A DNA stretch of 64,000 nucleotides from Cerrena zonata (lineage: Eukaryota; Basidiomycota; Agaricomycetes; Polyporales; Cerrenaceae). The translations under genes were made by a program, and so were the position numbers. Positions within the stretch are counted from its first letter, which is position 1. Every line of letters starts with the position of its first letter. The notes under the pieces were generated by a model. The model did no database searches. It was not told the origin of the DNA and worked only from the letters and a program-made list of their open reading frames with translations. Positions 1-11,665 of the stretch are shown one piece after another. The stretch spans positions 1,612,001-1,676,000 of the forward strand of contig JASBNA010000001.1 in the NCBI GenBank assembly GCA_038087015.1, given 5' to 3'.

Positions 1-1708
<1,708 letters not shown>

Positions 1709-2064
1709 TTTGAATAGTAGGATGTGGTATGTACGACTCAAAAAGCGATAATAGTAGAAGAGTATGAAAAGGCAAGGCAACTTGGTTTCTTCGGTGAATA
1801 TTATTAGTGACTCGGTCGGATCATTTCTTTGCCTCATCTATGGTTCCCTCTTTTCGCAGGTCGAGCCGCCTCCATCAGGTATACGAGTAATGAATTATCG
1901 TTAAATTCTTGCATCATCACAAGTTTTTTGACTATAAATCGAGATCAATGCTTTCTATTCATAGGATGCGGAGAGCTGGGGGTAGTGGGGATTTCATACG
2001 GGCAGAAACGTTTTATGCAACCAATTGTGGGGTCGACTAAAATCTGTACGTATGAGCAAAACTA
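1709..2064. other. Intergenic: P5CDH promoter
   Basis: The 356 bases upstream of the P5CDH start and downstream of a minus-strand tRNA. A T run at the lower-coordinate side of the tRNA (about 2059-2062 read on the minus strand) can act as its Pol III terminator. No convincing reading frame or repeat is seen. Confidence 0.5.
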
Positions 2065-2147
2065 TGACCACCGCAGGACTCGAACCTGCAACCTTTTGGT
2101 ACCGTCGGCAATCGAAGCCAAACGCGCTACCATTGCGCCAGGTAGCC
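2065..2147 (-). tRNA. tRNA-Arg(TCG) with 11-nt intron, copy 1
   Basis: An 83-base gene folds fully: acceptor GGCTACC/GGTGGTC, D arm GCGC/GCGC, anticodon stem TTTGG/CCAAA, T arm GCAGG-TTCGAGT-CCTGC, discriminator A. The 18-base anticodon loop is a normal 7-base loop (CT-TCG-A plus A) with an 11-base intron after position 37, the usual place. Anticodon TCG reads CGA arginine codons. The copies at 11435, 14216, 36333 and 43058 are identical, intron included. Confidence 0.95.
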
Positions 2148-2296
2148 ATACATTGAACGCCAGCAGATACGTTGTCGATGGTAGCGTGACTGCTTAATAC
2201 GGAATTTAATATTACGTCGAGAACTTGAAAGCAGCGTCACAGCAGATGGTCCAGTAGTACGGCACTCTCAACACACACATACATGCATTCTCATAA

Positions 2297-4829
2297 ATGC
2301 CCAGTCTCGAAGATCTTCTAGTCATCCTGACCGAGGTTGCGTCCTATCCTGCATTTCAGCAACTTGCACCCTTTGCTATTCTCTTTCTCGTCCTCTTCTT
2401 ATTCTGCTCTGTCAAGCGCACATCATCTCATTATTCGACTCATTGTCCATGGTCTTGGAAAATCTGTCTCTCATATTCCCCTGGAATTGGTACTCTGGAC
2501 ATGGCTCGCCTTCTTCAGGGAGGAAGAAACAGAAGAAACTTGTTCGCACTCGTGCTGAACAACTAGGTGCAAACGGGGATGCGATCGGTACGCCGCCACA
2601 CATTTAGCAGGTGTATCAATCATTGACTTGTAGCTGGGTATAGGTAGAGGCCCTCGCGGAAACGAGGATGGATACTACCCAGGAATTGTTAACATCTCTG
2701 GCACTTATTGTTTCATGGATTCTACCCTTCAAGCAATGGCGTCATTGACATACCTTCAGCCTTATGTCGATGAAATCCATTCAAAGGCGGAAGCATTTGA
2801 TGTCCCTACTCCAGTGATCGACGCTCTCAGGGATATACTACACAGTATGTGACTGTTCAAATTGTCTACTCACACGTCTCTAACTGAGTGTTTACAGCTC
2901 TGAATAGCCCTGTTTCCTCTCCCCGCGCAATTAGACCTTTAGAGATGATCGACGCACTAGCACAACATTCCAAAGGGAAGCACAATTCGTTATTCTCTTC
3001 AAGAGAGCACCAAGATGCGCAGGAGCTATTCCAATTGGTCTCAGAGTGTATCAAGACTGAAGCCGCTGCAGTGGATAAGGAGACCTCACGCGACCGCGGA
3101 CTCGGCGGACTCTCTCAAGATTCACCTCAAGCTAACCGCGAACTTGCCAAGAGTGTATTTGATGGCCTGACTGCTAACAGACGGAGCTGTCTAGAGTGTG
3201 GTTACACTGAGGCTGTGATGCATTTTGGATTCGACAATTGGCAATTGACTGTACCTCCGGCAGTGTGTATTATTGGGTCTGAATTGTCATAGCCGTTTCT
3301 GACCGAATCTTGTCTTTCAGAATTCTTGCTACCTTCAGGACTGCCTCAGTGATTACACTCGACTGGAAAGCCTAGAAGACTGTATATGCCAGAAATGCTC
3401 TATGCTCGCCACTTGGAAGAAACTTGAAGAGGAAGCCGAGAGGTTGTCTCGTGAGGCTTCGGAACAGGAAGCCTCCTCATCGAAAAAGAAGCGTGCGCGT
3501 GAGGCCAGAAGACTAGCATCCCGCGTTAAATCTGCCTTGACCGAAGGCAGAATTGAAGACGATATTAAAGGAATAAAGCTAGAGAAGGTCTTCAGTAAGG
3601 AATCAACCAAACAAGCCATGATTGCCCGGGTTTGTCTCCATTACAATCATTAACGGCCGTAGAAACTGATGAGTCGCCTTAGCCACCGCCTGTCCTGGCA
3701 CTCCATCTCAATCGTTCGAGTTGGGGTCACTATGCCACGAAGAACAACTGTCACATAATCTTCCCTGAGCTTCTCGATCTTACCCCTTACACTACCTCTG
3801 GTAGACTTTCCACCGTCCCAAATAAACCCATCTCAGATCAAGGATCATACCTTCCTCGGTCTACTACACCCACCCCGGCTACCTTCACTACGAGAGTTGT
3901 GTATCGTCTTGCTGCTATCGTCTGTCACTTTGGTCAACATTCCTTTGGTCACTATATTTGTTATCGACGGAAACCCCGGCCACTATCTTCAGGTGCTAAA
4001 CGATTCGCTCCTCCGAAACTTCCTTGTCCACTGGGTTGCACATGCGAGCGTTGTCGACTATATGGTCCCATTCGTGATGAGGATGAGACGGATCCCACAG
4101 CCAAACCTACATCATCACGTTCTCCACCTGGTCAAGGCTGGTTACGGATCAGCGATGAACGTGTAGATGAAGTTGGTCTCGAAGAGGTGCTACGAGAGGG
4201 TTCGGCTGCATTCATGCTATACTATGAACGCATAGTACAACCCGGTGTGTACCTCTCGTCTTCACCTCGAGGTTCGGAGGAAACGCTTAAACCGAGGATG
4301 AATGGCTCCAATGCTTCGTTACATACCGTCTCTACGGATGCAAGCGTCAAGACGGAGGAGACGGCGGTCGAACACAAGGAGAAGATAGTTGCGCCTATAC
4401 CTAGAGTCCCTGGAGCGAGGATTGTGCGGAATGTGTCGGCGCAGAGATCACGAAGTTTATCCATTTCACCTCCCAGTCAGAACTCAGTGTTGAGTTCTGG
4501 TCTGCCCCACCCTCTTGCTAGTGTTCCAGTAGAGGAAGCTAGTCATTCGAAACCTCTACAGAACGGGGATGCTTTACATCACCACTCGAAACCAAGATCT
4601 ACTACGTCACCTAATTCATCTCCCAAAAAGAAGCCAAGATCGAAGGCATCATTACATCCTGAACACAATACACCCCCTACTGAATTACATATGATGTCCT
4701 CTACTGCGGTATGTTCTTATATTCTAAAGTCTACCAATCTCTAAACCTACTATCACATCATAGGCTTCTTCCACACCGAAACTTATCCCCAACACAGACG
4801 ATGCCCGACTTACAAGCGTAGTGTCATAG
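2297..4829 (+). CDS. Membrane-anchored ubiquitin carboxyl-terminal hydrolase (USP30/Ubp16-like)
   Basis: Cysteine protease that removes ubiquitin from proteins. An N-terminal hydrophobic stretch (about residues 18-37, LAPFAILFLVLFLF) followed by a basic patch suggests anchoring to mitochondrial outer or ER membrane, as in USP30 and yeast Ubp1/Ubp16. The Cys box reads GIVNISGTYCFMDSTLQA. The QDAQELFQLVSE box, CxxC pairs, and His box GQHSFGHYICYRRKP follow. The tail after the catalytic domain is Ser/Pro rich and probably disordered. Introns supported by frame: 2588-2643, 2845-2897, 3263-3320, 3630-3682 and one before 4764. The join between the membrane segment and the basic patch (about 2411-2517) is uncertain: either a 107-base intron with a weak donor, or a one-frame shift. 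Confidence 0.9.
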
Positions 4830-5384
4830 CACACTTGGTAGACTTGGGACTCGTCCCTATTTTTGTTGTACATCAGTATCATACATTGTAGCTAGTATTT
4901 CGTTTTTCTACTCTTCCCTATTTCCTCTCCAGGGATCGTTCGTTGTCGTTGTCGTCTTCGTTATTGCTATTGATTTTATTCATCTCATACACACTTACAC
5001 CCAGATGCACATATCTCACACCTCATTCTATCTGTATATGTTTTCGAACCCTCTCCGCTCAGCCCAATGTCTATTTCAAGCTTACAGTTCAAGGCAAAAT
5101 ATACACATCCAGGCAAACTAGGTACCTCGGGAGGTCAGAACGTTAGCGAGAAGCAAGCATCCAGTCGTAAATAAGATACAATATGTACAGTCCGTTTCCT
5201 ACATAGGTGCACTGCACCATCCAACGCGGCAACGCCAGTGAGTATTATACAGTTGAGGTCGATGGTCGTCGTAAAGGCGTCATGGTGCATCGTTGCGAGC
5301 TATGTAGATTTGACTCGAATCAACGAGAGACCAAAAGTGGAGGAAAGGTGGGAGAACCAGGTGATGAGGCAACTGATTTATTGG
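4830..5384. other. Intergenic between convergent genes
   Basis: The 3' flanks of the ubiquitin protease (+) and the tiny gene (-). T-rich transcript-end sequence lies at 4850-5050. Open frames here have no family resemblance and no splice support. Confidence 0.4.
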
Positions 5385-5798
5385 TCACCAGTAGATGGTG
5401 CGTTGGACGGTACGGGCTTTGTGAGGGGTTGCACCCGAGTACGAGATGGTGCGCTTCACACGAGTGACAGTGGGGTACCTAGAATAAACAGAAGATAAGC
5501 AATGAAGGTGCAAATGTAGTCGGGCTGAAACGTACCAAGCATGGTAGACATTTCCAGGCTCAAGCTGTACTTCGACGATTTGTCGACCCTGTAAAGAGAG
5601 GTCACGATACGGAACGATAATACGTGAAGATGAGAACTAACAGCGTAGTCCATGTGAGAGCCAACGACCATGCCTTCACGACGGCCTTGGCCGTTGTTAA
5701 CAGTGACGATGTCGCCGGGCTATAAATTTTGTGAGCCTAATATTGGTGGGCTATTCAGAATAAAGCCAGCTTACAACGATAGAGTCGTCTTCGAACAT
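5385..5798 (-). CDS. Small four-exon protein, about 83 residues, function unknown
   Basis: Four exons join in frame with canonical sites: 5775-5798, 5642-5719, 5536-5588 and 5385-5478. The product begins MFEDDSIVPGDIVTVNNGQG, continues through EGMVVGSHMDYAGRQIVEV and ends RTVQRTIYW. It has no signal peptide, membrane segment or cysteine cluster. The PGDIVTV...REGMVVGS pattern looks like a small beta-barrel (KOW/SH3-like) fold, but that is only inference. Three precise GT-AG introns in such a short reading frame argue strongly that it is a real gene. I do not recognise a named family. Confidence 0.72.
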
Positions 5799-6663
5799 GA
5801 TGGTGAAAGTGGCTTGAGGAGGATGTTTGGGAGGTTGCGCTTGAAGTCGGCTTGAACGACGAGGGAGATAGGATGTGGGTAAGATGAGAGAAAAGGGTGC
5901 AGAATACAAGGCTTTATAGATTAGATGGAGCCGGGGAAATGAGTCTAGCGGACGACTCGCGGAGGACACGAGGCTAAGGGGGCGGTCACTTTGATCATGC
6001 TTGTTGTACGTACTACATAACGGGCAATTTCGAGAATAATGGCACAGGCCATATCCTTCGTCATTGTTCTCAGCGACAAACACGTTTCTCAACGGGCCGA
6101 ACAACGGTCATACTCCCCGACTGGTCGCTTTCATTGAAGTTTCAATGGGTGTGCTTTATGTGTTACCTTGAGTAGAATGAACGTTATACTTCAAGAACAA
6201 GTCAACGACTAGCCGATGTTGTTTCTTGAGTGTAGACCAGGGTGATCCATCACCCTGCGATCTAGCCGATCATTGCTTGCATAGATGCTTCCGTTCCATC
6301 CCAAAGGCACGCGGCATCAATCGTAAAAGAGGCCAGAGGTGCTTTGATCATCTTCCAAACGTGCTGGATGTGCTCCAAGGGGCAGTCATAGACAACATGT
6401 TTATCATTGGGATGCACCTTGCATTGCCTGCATGATCCTCGAGGTAGAGTGTGAGAGTGAAACAAATAAATTGATAGTGCCGCAGTGACATTTGAATAGG
6501 GGATGAGGGGAAGACAGAAATCGAGCTGCAGTCTGTCGCATCTAACGGAGAAAGGGTTACAGATGAGGCTATGAGTACACGAGAGTTACTAGTTGCTACA
6601 GGGTGTCAGTTTAAGTAGTCATCTGAGAGTCACATAATCTCTACACGAGGTGGAGTCCGCATG
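5799..6663. other. Intergenic, 865 bases
   Basis: Upstream of the tiny gene and downstream of the DUF1992 gene. Several short frames on both strands overlap one another and none shows splice sites joining to more coding sequence. No tRNA, repeat or transposon end was recognised. Confidence 0.4.
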
Positions 6664-8187
6664 TCACCGAGCACGTTTCGTGAACATCGAAAGCCATTCC
6701 TTCAGCATGTCCCGAAACCTTATACCACCAGAGACACCACTCGAATCAGATCCACCACTACTGTTCCCATCGCCGTCATCGAACAAATTTTGATGACTGT
6801 CCATTTTAGAAGGATGGTTATTAATCCTGTCTGCGATGCCCTGGAGAATATCTTCAGCGCTATCCTGATACGCTTTCTGTAGTTCGGCCGTTCTGGTATA
6901 ATAGGCTCGCCGAACAGCATATGGGGCAACGCCATTATACCGACGAACTAATGAGTTTAGCTCTTCGACTGCGGCTTCGTGATACGCATGCTCTCGGGAT
7001 TCCCATTCAGCGTCTCGGAGCGCTGTCACTTGGCCCACAGTGAGCTTAGGAAGTGAAGCTGGGGATTGGGACAGTGTGAGCATACGAATAGCCCTTCTAG
7101 TCCATGATTGTTTGAGAGTGTCACGAAAGGCGATGACTGCTGACTCTAATTCTATAGAACAGTTGGTACGATAGATTTGAGGACTGGAAGTACATTCAGC
7201 TTACCTCCTTGGATGTCAACCCATGGAGGAGCTGCACCATTTCTCTGTACGATACGGTTCATAAGGAATTCTTCGCGACCGATGAAGGGATTCTTCTCTT
7301 CGGTCATGGTTTTTAATGGTTGACCTCGACCCTTAATAACTTTGAATTGTCCTTCTGAGCGAGCTCTCTGTAACAGGGGACGATTAGAATGACAAAGGTG
7401 GCAAGGAAGGAAAACCTACCTCTATGCGTTCTTCTACTAAGTTTGCCCAACCTTTCAGACTGACAGGATTTGGTCGACGAATTTGACCAGCTGCACTCTT
7501 CACACCTAAACGATAGTTTAAAGTGGATTCCTTCGCTCTAGATAAACGCAATCCCTGCTCAGACCTCTTCCGCGCATCTCGCTCCTTTCTTCTAGCTTGC
7601 TCATCAGTAGACGGGACGGGCGTAGTACGACTCGGCGGGAGAGGCGGTATACTTCCATATTTAATACTGGAGGTGGAATGTGAAGGCACTCGGAAGGTTG
7701 TATGCCAAGGTTGGTGGCCTTCGATTGAAGGAAGTAGCGGTACTTTGGCCATGTTTACTCCGGATCTGATACCAGGGTTCAGTGTACTATGTGAAGGGGT
7801 AGCATATACTGCGCTGATAGCTTCTTCCTGTTCTTGGGCCGTTGAGGCAGAACCAACCTCGGGAGGTGTTTGCTTTAGCTTATCGTCCGCAGTGCGAATA
7901 GAGCCAGTTCGAAGAGGCTTGTACTTGTCAACAAGCATTCGCAAGACGGCATCTTGAATGGACTCGTCTCCATCCCAGTTCTGATGCTTGGAATACAGTG
8001 CATCTACTTGACTAGTTCGACGCTGTGCGTCTTGCTCCGCCGATTCTTCTTTGGCGGCATCCTCGAAGAGTTTGGAGCTGGCACGATGATCGGAATTGAG
8101 TTTAGTTGAATTAGAGTATTGTCGTGCATGTAGACGACTTGTTATTCGAGATGTGTGTATTGGTACAGTGCGAGACAATTTGACCAT
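6664..8187 (-). CDS. DUF1992 protein, DNAJC28-like
   Basis: The start ATG at 8187 is followed by a basic, Ser/Thr/Arg-rich leader (MVKLSRTVPIHTSRITSRLH), which fits a mitochondrial presequence. The conserved DUF1992 core reads NPFIGREEFLMNRIVQRNG followed by APPWVDIQG. Then comes a helical region with WTRRAIRML and VGQVTALRDAEWESREHAYHE, ending KEWLSMFTKRAR. There is no J domain (no HPD motif) in the frame, so the name DNAJC28 refers only to the shared C-terminal domain. Three or four exons; the intron before the core lies near 7375-7425 and the next near 7150-7205. The cellular role of the family is poorly defined. It is divergent from the cyclophilin gene with 125 bases between starts. Confidence 0.85.
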
Positions 8188-8312
8188 GAACTACACCAAG
8201 ATGATGGAGAAGAAAGTCAGTTGACGGCGCCTAACAATTGCTTGTGTAAAGTCCCGTATGGGCGTCCAATGGGTATTCAATACATCTTCTCTTTCGACAT
8301 CGTGTTCATGAT

Positions 8313-9869
8313 ATGTCGGTCCTGCTAGAGACCTCTCTAGGTGACCTAGTCATCGACTTAGAAGTTGACCTATGCCCAAACACCTGTCGAAACTTCCTGA
8401 AGCTATGCAAAGTGTACTATTACAATCTCAACGCTTTCTTTAATGGTAAAGACTATTCATCAGTGACGTCCCGGAATTGTGGCTGATGCAATTGCAAAGT
8501 ATCGAAAGATTTCCTGGCTCAAGCAGGCGATCCAACAGCCACAGGAACAGGAGGCGAGTCCATATGGTCACTTATAGCCTCAAAGCAAGACAAACAAGCA
8601 CCTCGCTACTTCAGCCCCGAGTTTATTCCTCGCCTCAAACACAAGCAAAAGGGAACTGTCTCTATGGCGGTAGCACCTGCCTTGGATGGTGAAAAAGGTG
8701 GCTGTGGAAGTCAATTCTTTATTACCCTTGCGGACAACATCGACTACCTGGATGGGAAACATGCGGTGTTTGGCCATGTCGTAGAAGGCCTGGAAACGCT
8801 GGATAAACTCAATGAAGCTTTCGTTGATCAAGATGGGCGGCCTCTGAAAGACGTCCGAATTCGACATGTGGAGATATTAGGCAAGTTTGGTCTTTTTGGA
8901 AACGGAGCGCTGTGTTTACATTCCAAATGGTAGATGACCCATTCCCAGACCCGGATGGACTAGTCGTCCCCGAGTCCGCACCTACGAAGCCACCTGATAA
9001 TTCCACTCGGATCGCCGAAGATGAAGACCCACTTGCTACTCTCCCAGAAGAAGAGGCCGAGGAGGAGAGGCGAAAGCAAGCAGCAAGGGCGTCCGCATTA
9101 ACTTTGGAAATGGTGGGCGATCTTCCATTTGCCAATGTACGACCTCCAGAGAACGTGTTATTCGTGTGCAAACTTAATCCAGTGACTCGAGACGAGGATC
9201 TCGAACTCATTTTTTCTCGTTTTGGAACCATAATGAGCTGTCAAGTCATTAGGGACAAGAGAACCGGTGATTCACTGCAATATGCTTTCATCGAGTTTGA
9301 TAAACGTGACGACGCAGAGCAGGTATGTGGACTGCGCCAGTCTTCCATTCACACTGCGCTTTAATACCGATACCTCCCACGCACAGGCTTATTTCAAGAT
9401 GCAAAATGTGCTAGTAGACGATCGACGGATATGGGTGGACTTGTACGTTTTTCTTGTTCTTGTCCGGCCTTGTCTTGGCACTGTCATTAATACTTAGCAC
9501 AGCTCCCAGTCCGTCGCACGGTTCAACAATACATGGTCAAATAACCCCACCATGGGGCCCAAGGCGAATAGAGGGAAGGGCAGAAGTGGGGGCTTTGGGG
9601 GAAGAGAAGACCTTGAGGAGACGCGAAAATATCGGGATGGTCCAGCAGGCGACCGTGGCCAATACGATATGGTATTCGACGTTCCATCCGAAGATCGACA
9701 TAAACGACGTCGTACCCATAGCAAAAGTCCCAAACCAGACCGATCAAGGGAAAGCACGAGGCGCTCCAAATCACCTCGTCACAGGGACAGAAGGCATAAT
9801 GATCGCGAGAGGCATAGGAGTCGCGACAGAGATAGACATTCGCGGGATCTGTATGACAGAAGATACTAA
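8313..9869 (+). CDS. PPIL4: Cyclophilin-RRM protein, PPIL4-type peptidyl-prolyl isomerase
   Basis: Nuclear spliceosome-associated cyclophilin. Domains in order: a cyclophilin-like domain starting [19 protein letters not shown], with [28 protein letters not shown] and [20 protein letters not shown]; an acidic linker; one RRM with [20 protein letters not shown] and [19 protein letters not shown]; then a C-terminal Arg/Asp/Ser-rich tail ([19 protein letters not shown]). Introns: 8446-8498 (NVSKDF across the join), 8881-8933, and two in the RRM. The intron at 8881 must begin GCAAGT: the only phase that continues the frame joins ILD to DPFPDPDGL, while the nearby GT at 8885 leads to a stop. The gene is complete. 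Confidence 0.93.
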
Positions 9870-10233
9870 CCTTTTTGTAAGAGTACGTACCGCCTGCTCC
9901 AGATTCACATTCATTTTGTGCTCCATTTCAGGTCTACTTCATGTTTAGTTCTGTTCATATGCAATTCGCGTGTCAGCCCATGGCCATTTGAAGGGTGTTC
10001 AATTTAAAGTCCCTGACGGGTTGTCACCTTGTTGTCATCCCCTTTTGTTTTGGACTGATTGGCCAGCCCCTTTTCCGGTTGTATGCCAGCCTCACAACAA
10101 GAAACCATCGCTTTCACTTAGAACTTCTAGGTTCAGAACCGCATTAGCGCTATCTTAGCCCACAGACGCGTCTGGGAGTATTTGAAGGCTCCATCCTCAT
10201 CCTGCTACCCTCCCTCGCCCTCACCTCGACATC
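9870..10233. other. Intergenic: PPIL4 3' flank and BTB gene promoter
   Basis: The 364 bases between two plus-strand genes. A CT-rich leader lies at 10190-10233 just before the BTB start. No further coding sequence was recognised. Confidence 0.4.
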
Positions 10234-11066
10234 ATGATATCGATATCCCCACTGTTTAATTCGCCGAACGCCGACCTGGTGTTACGTTCGACGCCTTCAC
10301 TACATTCACCTCAACCCGTAGACTTCCTCGTTCACCGATGCGCCCTCTCAGTGGCCTCCCCATTCTTCGACACTATGTTCAGTCTGCCGCAGGCTCCAAA
10401 TGACGCGAAAGACACTCGACCCGTTATAGATGTCTCAGAGGCAGCTGAAACACTCGAAGGCCTACTTCGGCTGATCTACCCCATGACCAGCCCCACAATC
10501 AAGTCCCGCGAACAACTTGTGCTTTTGCTCGACGCCGCGAGCAAGTATGACGTGCCCGTGGCCCTTGAGTCTCTCAGCAGACTCCTGACCGAACCCCAAT
10601 ACATGTCAGATCCCGTATGGGTGTACGCCACCGCGTCACGCCTGGACCTTGAAGAAGCAGCCAAACTCGCCTCACGCCACACTCTCGGAATAGATATTTG
10701 TGATTGTTCCTCACGCGAAGATCTCGCCATATATGACTACAATCGCCTCCACGATCTCCATCAACGCAGATCGCAAGCCGCCCTAGCACTTTTGCAAATA
10801 CCCGACGATATCAAATGCACGCTTTGCAACCTTGGACCCATTACGGTATTCTTTTGGAACCGAAATGGTGGAGGGATTTCGAGCGGAGGGCAAGAGAGGA
10901 GCTACGGTTGCGACCAACATCAGACGTGATATTCACGGAGGAATTCCTGTCGGTTTCTGCCCAGGCTGGCTGTAGGCGCTGTAAGATGAACATGGCGAGT
11001 GCGGGTGCACAGGAGTTTTTGACCTCTTTGAAGAAACAGATTGACGATCTTCCATCTACCATTTAA
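10234..11066 (+). CDS. BTB/POZ-domain protein with apparent frame break
   Basis: Start MISISPLFNSPNADLVLRST, a typical Agaricomycete BTB protein. The core motifs DFLVHRCALSVASPFFDTMF and LLRLIYP match BTB/POZ. The C-terminal half has CTLC and later GCRRC pairs, as in this expanded family. The first frame runs to about 10830; the conserved WWRDFERRAREELRLRP and FLSVSAQAGCRRCKM continue one frame over to the stop at 11066. No intron accounts well for the switch. A 53-base candidate (10846-10898) would splice out the WW segment and lacks a branch-like site. The break is a one-base sequence error or a true frameshift. BTB proteins mediate dimerisation; the target is unknown. Confidence 0.72.
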
Positions 11067-11434
11067 ATAACGAGGGATATCTTCAGCTTCATTCATCTTC
11101 ATCCTTTCCATGTCCCTCTCCCTCTCATCCTCTCATTTCATGCACGACACTCACGAGTCACGACCTTTATCAGGCTTTATGTCACATTCCTCCATTTGGA
11201 GGATTGGACGTTTTCAATATTCTGTATCCATACGTTATACCCTGTTCTAGTGCGAACAATGAACAATGTACACCAGTCAGTAAATGGCAAGGCTGTTAAC
11301 CATAGTTATACTAGTAGGCACCGTGTTACAGTATTACATTCTTAGATTTGTCTGATCTGGTACCTATCGAGTCTCAGTTACTCTTGATTCAACTGTATCT
11401 GGGCTAGTGGTGTATGCAACGCTAATCCTTTTAT
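11067..11434. other. Intergenic: 3' flank of BTB gene, 5' flank of tRNA
   Basis: The 368 bases without a recognisable gene. The start is CT-rich, as expected of a 3' untranslated region. Nothing else was seen. Confidence 0.4.
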
Positions 11435-11517
11435 GGCTACCTGGCGCAATGGTAGCGCGTTTGGCTTCGATTGCCGACGGTACCAAAAGGTTGCAGGTTC
11501 GAGTCCTGCGGTGGTCA
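11435..11517 (+). tRNA. tRNA-Arg(TCG) with 11-nt intron, copy 2
   Basis: Identical to the 2065 copy over all 83 bases, intron included. It is followed at once by TTTTT at 11518-11522, a Pol III terminator. Confidence 0.95.
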
Positions 11518-11665
11518 TTTTTGTCACTTGCAATTCCAGTATTGCTTCTACCATACAACGATCATCACAAGGTTCTGAAATTTAACTCCATTCTTAGCGG
11601 CGTTGTATTTTAAACGAGCAGATGCTGATGATCACAATTACCCTGACTATGTATGCAAATACTAT

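Noticed and set aside
9454..9948. 164-codon plus-strand frame
   Set aside because: Shadow of the Arg/Ser-rich PPIL4 tail in another frame; the PPIL4 frame is fixed by its RRM and splice phases.
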